Source: Owenia fusiformis (taxonomy: Eukaryota; Annelida; Polychaeta; Sabellida; Oweniidae). Taken from it: a stretch of 64,000 bases of DNA. The position numbers were made by a program, and so were the translations under genes. The DNA is taken from positions 41,447,366-41,511,365 of the forward strand of contig CAIIXF020000001.1 of assembly GCA_903813345.2 (NCBI GenBank), given 5' to 3'. This document shows, piece by piece, positions 59,417-64,000 of this stretch; positions within the stretch are counted from its first letter, which is position 1; each line of letters opens with the position of its first letter. The notes under the pieces were generated by a model that saw only the letters and a program-made list of their open reading frames with translations, was not told the DNA's origin and did no database searches.

Positions 59417-59629
59417 TTAAGAGCTCTTTTTAACTCTCATCCTTCTTTGCAAGAAACATTCTGTATCATCAGACTGAATACAAATTCTCTCAACATTGAA
59501 CTCCTTTGTCTTGTCTGCAGCACTGTAATAGACATGGGCCATAAGGAGAGTGTCAACTTCTTCATGATCAGTATTTGATAGATAAGTTGCAACTATCAGT
59601 TTTGCAAAGTTCAATAGCAGCTCTGCCAT
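59417..59629 (-). pseudogene. Remnant of a transposon-type protein (HEEADT...DTD-like)
   Basis: A 70-codon frame reads SNTDHEEVDTLLMAHV, then ICIQSDDTECFL. This resembles the HEEADTR...RSPDTDVLV pattern that I know from large unclassified TE-linked proteins in marine invertebrate genomes. It lies in the centre of the giant foldback. The frame is short, without matching continuation either side, so it is a relic. Family assignment is inference from pattern memory. Confidence 0.4.
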
Positions 59630-62600
59630 AAGTGAAATTCATCCCATTTTAGAGATACAGTAACATTGCTTCACAAACCAAAGACAGCTTTACCATTTTG
59701 TAATCCTTTCCAAAATCATCTTGTTGGCTGTTCTTCATTTCACAATGTTTACATTTACCAAAATATCCCCAAGCCCAATATCTATCATGAACTTCCTAAT
59801 TACACCACCCTAATATGGAAATCACCAAGCATTTGACAACATTGCATTTGATATGAGGGAATTCAACCAATATGGCTTGATCACTGGTTATAATTATCAC
59901 AGTACTATACCCCATTATTTTTAAATATATTCCAAGTATTGTACTATACATTGCATAGATTCATGAGCAGTTTGCAACATATCATAACCAGAAAAGCCCA
60001 ATGGACAAAGATAGAGAATACCCGCCCCATTTGCAACTCAACTTTAAATGTCTAATTTTTAGACTTGTATACTCATGAAGTTCCTGACACATCTGAAAAA
60101 TATCAAATAATACATAGTATTGATCTAGAATAGCGACAACTTTGTTAAAGTCTATACTTTGAAATTGTTTGGTTTTTATATTTCTGGTTATTTTTTCAAA
60201 ATAAATGGGGTAGGGGAGATATGTAAGCTCTAATATAATGACAGGCTTTCCAATATACATTTTTAAATACCTTAAATCAAAGTAGGCAGGCAAAAGAACA
60301 AATTTGATCAAGAATCCATCAACCAATCAGCATAAAACTCAAGATATAAGGAACTATATGTTATTGTTAACAGTGGAAATGATGAAAAATGCCAAATTTT
60401 GTTCTTAAATGTCTAATTTCTCTACACTAGAATACTAATGAAGGTCCTGAAACATTAAAAATAGCAATCAATAACACATAAAGAATAGTTACATCTTTGT
60501 TAAAGTTTATACTGGTAGTTTGAAGTTATTTTTTATATTTTCCAGTCATCTTCCCTAATAAATGGGGTAGGGGAGAACTGAAAGCTCTAATATGAACATT
60601 GTTTGTCTACTATACATTTTCAGTACCTTAAATGGAATAAAACATGTACAAGAACAGATTTAATCAAAAATGCATCAACCAGTCAGCATAAAACTCAAGA
60701 TATGAGGATCTATATATTACTGCTGAAAGCAGCATTGATTAAAAAATGCCAAGTTTTGTCCTTAAATGTCTCATTTCTAGCCACTTGAATACCAATAAAA
60801 GTTCTGAAAAATCTTAAAAATATTAAATAACACATAATATTGATAATAGAATAGCTACAACTTTATGAAAGTCTATAATTTCAAGTTATTTTATTTTTTT
60901 ATATTTCTCGTTTATTTTCCATAATTGATGGGGTAGGGGAGATCTGAAAGCTCTAATATGAACATTGTTTGTCTACTATACATTTTCTATACCTTAAATG
61001 GAAGAAGACATGCACAAGAACAGATTTGATTGCAAATGCAACAATCAGACAGCATAAAACTGAAGATATGAGGAACTATATATTACTGCTGAAAGCGAAA
61101 ATGATAAAAAATGCCAAGTTTTGTCCTTAAATGTCTCATTTCTAGCCACTTGTATACCGCTATAGGTTCTGAAATATCTTAAAAACATTAAATAACACAC
61201 AATATTGACATAGAATAGCTACAACTTTGTTAAAGTTTATAATTTCAAGTTATTTTATTTTTTCATATTTTTCGGTAATTTTCCATAATAAATGGGGTAG
61301 GGGAGATCTGAACGCTCTCATATGAACAATGGTTGTCCACTATACATTTTCTACACCTTAAATGGAAGAACATATGTACAAGCACAGATTTAATCAAAAA
61401 TGCAACAACCAGTCAGCATTAAACTCGAGATATAAGGAACTATATGTTAATGCTGAAAGCGAAAATGATTAAAAATGCAAAATTTTGTCCTTAAATGTCA
61501 CATTTCTAGACACAAGTATACTAATGAAGGTCTTGAAACATCTGAGAAACCTTACATAACACAAAATATTGATATAGAATAGCTACAACTTTGTTTGAGT
61601 TGAACATTTTGACTTCTTGTAGTTTCCATTTTTAGCCAATTTTTTTCTAAAAAATTCAAGGTATGTCTTCTTCGGACCAGTATTTAGATATGTTCGCAAG
61701 AGTTATATGCTTCGCAGGCGAAATCCTTTATGCAGGACACCCTAATAGAATAAAAAATACACAGAAATTCCATCCAGCTCATAAAGTCATTTTTTCCTTA
61801 ACGGAGCCTCTTAGAAAATTTTCCACCCCAAGTAATTTATACCATGACATAACTCCTACAAATAAATTTTTTAGAGCTTCGAGACTGCAAATTCTCGGAA
61901 AATCCCTATGGCGATTTAACATGGGATTTTATCGTTTTCGCAATTTTTCGCGCGCTCACCAGCTTCGGATCACTGTAACTTTGTAAATACTTAACGAAAA
62001 GTCATGAACTTTTTTTTAAAATGTTTGTACAGACTTCAGGTTTAAATAAATTGATAAAACATGCATTTTTATCATCAGGGGTCCCTTGGAGACCCCTTAG
62101 AACAAAATCGATCATATATGATCGATTTTGTTTCTTGCTATTCTAAGGGGTCTCCAGGGGCCCTTTTTCAATAAAACTGCAAGAATAATGCATTTTCTAA
62201 AAGAATGGACCAGTAGGAACATCTAAAAAATTTATTTGTAGGAGTTATGTCATAGTACAAATACCACTGAAATCAGCATAAGAAGATTTATAATTCTGTG
62301 TTTTCAGATTTTTAAATTGAAGTCTCAATAAAAAATTAAATGCTAAAATAATTCCATTTTAAAAAAAATCCAACTGCGCCATCTTGAATTATGACATCAC
62401 AATGACACTATCTCATTTGCATATTCATTTTTTTTCAAAAAACATGAAGTATGGGTATAGCCCTTCAAAATGGCATATAACTTATTGGGTGTTGCTTCTT
62501 TTTCTTGCTTCTAGATTCATTTACATTTCAGTTTTTCATTTCTTTCCATTTTAAATATTTCTAAATAATTTTCACATGAAATTGTTGTCAATCAGTCAAC

Positions 62601-62683
62601 ATTACATAAAATACTGTTTTTTTTACAGAATGTTTTTAATGATTGGTTGAAGAGAAAAGCATTGTTGAATTAGTTCTCCATAT

Positions 62684-63222
62684 CATGGGCTTTCAACTAG
62701 AAGGGTATGCAACTCTATGTAATAACATGAGACCTTCAAAATGAGCAATGACATGCTTCCCTTTTATGGCAATATTTCAAAAAGTATTAGATAAATGTAT
62801 ATGTTTTAGTATTAATTTGAATAAAAATCAATTTTTTAATATGATTTAAGCATAAAATATATTCAATATCATATAAAAGTAAACAAAAGAGACCAATAAG
62901 AATAAGAGTTATCAAGATGTTCTCTTGAGTATTGCATTGTGGGTAATTATTCAAGAACACATTCCAATAAAAACATAATTTGTGGGAGAATGTTCACTTT
63001 CTGTATTGTCATAATTATGATGAATTCCAATTTTTATTAAATTATCAAGATGTATGGAGAAGATCATGTTTTTATTTTTGAGTTATTTCTTTTAATCATC
63101 AATAAAAAGTACAAAATAAGATTTACTTGGAATGTGTACATTCTCCAATTTTGAAAACCCATGGCAATGTTTATGTATGAAATATGGGAAGTTGCCTATA
63201 CCCTTCTAGTTGAAAGCCCATG
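62684..63222. mobile_element. 539-bp hAT-like MITE
   Basis: TIRs CATGGGCTTTCAACTAGAAG and their complement, flanked by TCCATAT(C) direct repeats (62677-62683, 63223-63229). The intact site in 31975-31985 confirms one original copy of the target. A 7-8 bp duplication fits hAT. Confidence 0.85.
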
Positions 63223-63244
63223 TCCATATCGATACCAATCCTTT

Positions 63245-64000
63245 GGCCTGAAATTTAATAAATAAGGCCTAAAAAGCCCAGTTATGACCTATGTTGGTTT
63301 TCGGTACAATGCGCTTCAGTAGGAAGTTGTCCAAGTTAATGTAAATTATCAGGAACATCTAGTACTGAAAAAGTTAGCCTTGAAGGCCCTTTGAAGCAAA
63401 TCACCTCTTTTTGTTTGAGAGATTGGTCGTGATTCAACCTTCATTCAGTATTATAGATGGCGGGAAAATCACTAAGTCGGAAGATAAACTGTGGAGTGAG
63501 CTCTTGCTAAACAACCAAAAGGTTCGAACTGGATTACACACAAGGTTGAATTTACTCCGCTCTTGTAAGAAAATGTAAGTATAAACTCTTTAATTTACAT
63601 TGATTGTAAACATTGACAATTGGAGTGCAGGTTCAAGGTTTGGATATGTTGAAATTTGCGATAAAATGTGAGCTGTGGAGAAATTGAGTCTTGTTTTAGA
63701 ATTCGACCAAGCCCAACATTTAGCCAAGACAAAGTTATATAAGGGCTAGGCCAAACATTCAATATTGTGATTCATCATCATGTGAATCGAATCACAGATC
63801 CGGAGCCAGATCCAGCTCCTATTGGTAGCAGGCTCAAGGAATAAATGGGAAGATAAGACCCAAAATGGTACATCAAAAAAATGACCACCCAAAAATATGA
63901 CCAGAATTAGTTTGAATGGTTGCATGATTCCATTATTGTCGCTGTAAATGTAATTCAAATTTTCCCGGGACATTCATTTCATATTTCCACAGTGTAAAGA
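63245..64000. other. Right edge: possible 5' exon of a gene beyond the window
   Basis: Less repetitive than the preceding 11 kb. ATGGCGGGAAAA at 63457 opens only a short frame, and a strong donor-like AATGTAAGTATAAA follows at about 63572. This could be a non-coding first exon, but nothing proves transcription. Confidence 0.2.

Larger units (their letters stand above)
53694..62549. mobile_element. Giant foldback element, 8.9 kb with later insertions, arms of ~360-bp tandem repeats
   Basis: Starts ATGGAAAGAAATGAAAAACT and ends with its complement. Inverted matches continue inward through AAGATGGCGCAGTTGGA, TTCGCCTGCGAAGCATATAA and then tandem units marked by AAATGGGGTAGGGGAGAT (right arm near 60208, 60561, 60929, 61292). 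The left arm has the complementary units near 54503, 56877 and 57243, interrupted by the element at 54752-56757. The centre (about 57500-59980) holds an iteron foldback and a transposon-like coding remnant. Confidence 0.85.
52652..63244 (-). mobile_element. 735-bp MITE family, copy 3, inverted and swollen to 10.6 kb
   Basis: Left part 52652-53191, a short piece 53624-~53665, and right part ~62550-62683 plus 63223-63244 reconstitute the order of the copy at 31269-31995 in reverse. The gaps are a 432-bp MITE, an 8.9-kb foldback and a 539-bp MITE. Confidence 0.8.

Noticed and set aside
61663-61986. 107-codon frame in the right arm of the giant foldback
   Set aside because: Part of an inverted repeat whose left-arm partner does not keep the frame, and no recognisable domain.

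Overview
The window comes from an AT-rich, intron-rich animal genome, most likely a marine invertebrate. That placement rests on an animal SLC22A18 transporter, two GPI-type alkaline phosphatases, spliced genes with GT-AG introns, and a very heavy load of DNA transposon derivatives. I cannot name the phylum with confidence; a mollusc, brachiopod, hemichordate or echinoderm would all fit.

Three host genes lie head to tail on the + strand. Positions 4101-14437 hold a complete ten-exon SLC22A18-type major facilitator transporter (444 aa), with one exon of only 18 nt. Positions 19354-28965 and 29825-51581 hold two tandem alkaline phosphatase genes (ALP-1 and ALP-2). Each has ten exons of identical length and encodes 539 aa. 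They are a recent local duplication: most exons are nearly identical, but the start of exon 9 and the C-terminus differ. ALP-2 is twice as long because its introns were invaded, above all by an 11.1 kb Ty3/Gypsy LTR retrotransposon in antisense orientation in intron 5.

The rest is mobile DNA, and nearly every element is built on inverted repeats. There are two giant foldbacks (9216-12058 and 53694-62549) whose arms are tandem arrays. There are Helentron-like non-autonomous elements with subterminal inverted repeats, a 3' hairpin and internal minisatellites (57-2391, 4450-4861, 7511-8381, 54752-56757). Two, probably three, foldback elements have ends made of 15-bp iterons (19996-20728, 58030-59051 and probably 27078-27731). 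Several TA-flanked, mariner-like or hAT-like MITEs are also present. One 735-bp MITE family occurs three times: an undisturbed copy at 31269-31995 serves as an empty-site reference for two copies that later insertions swelled to more than 3.9 kb and to 10.6 kb.

I found no CRISPR, rRNA or intact tRNA gene. One 73-bp degenerate tRNA-like block, probably a SINE head, lies upstream of ALP-1. Downstream of ALP-2 there is no clear host gene, only repeats and, at the right edge, a possible 5' exon of a gene beyond the window.
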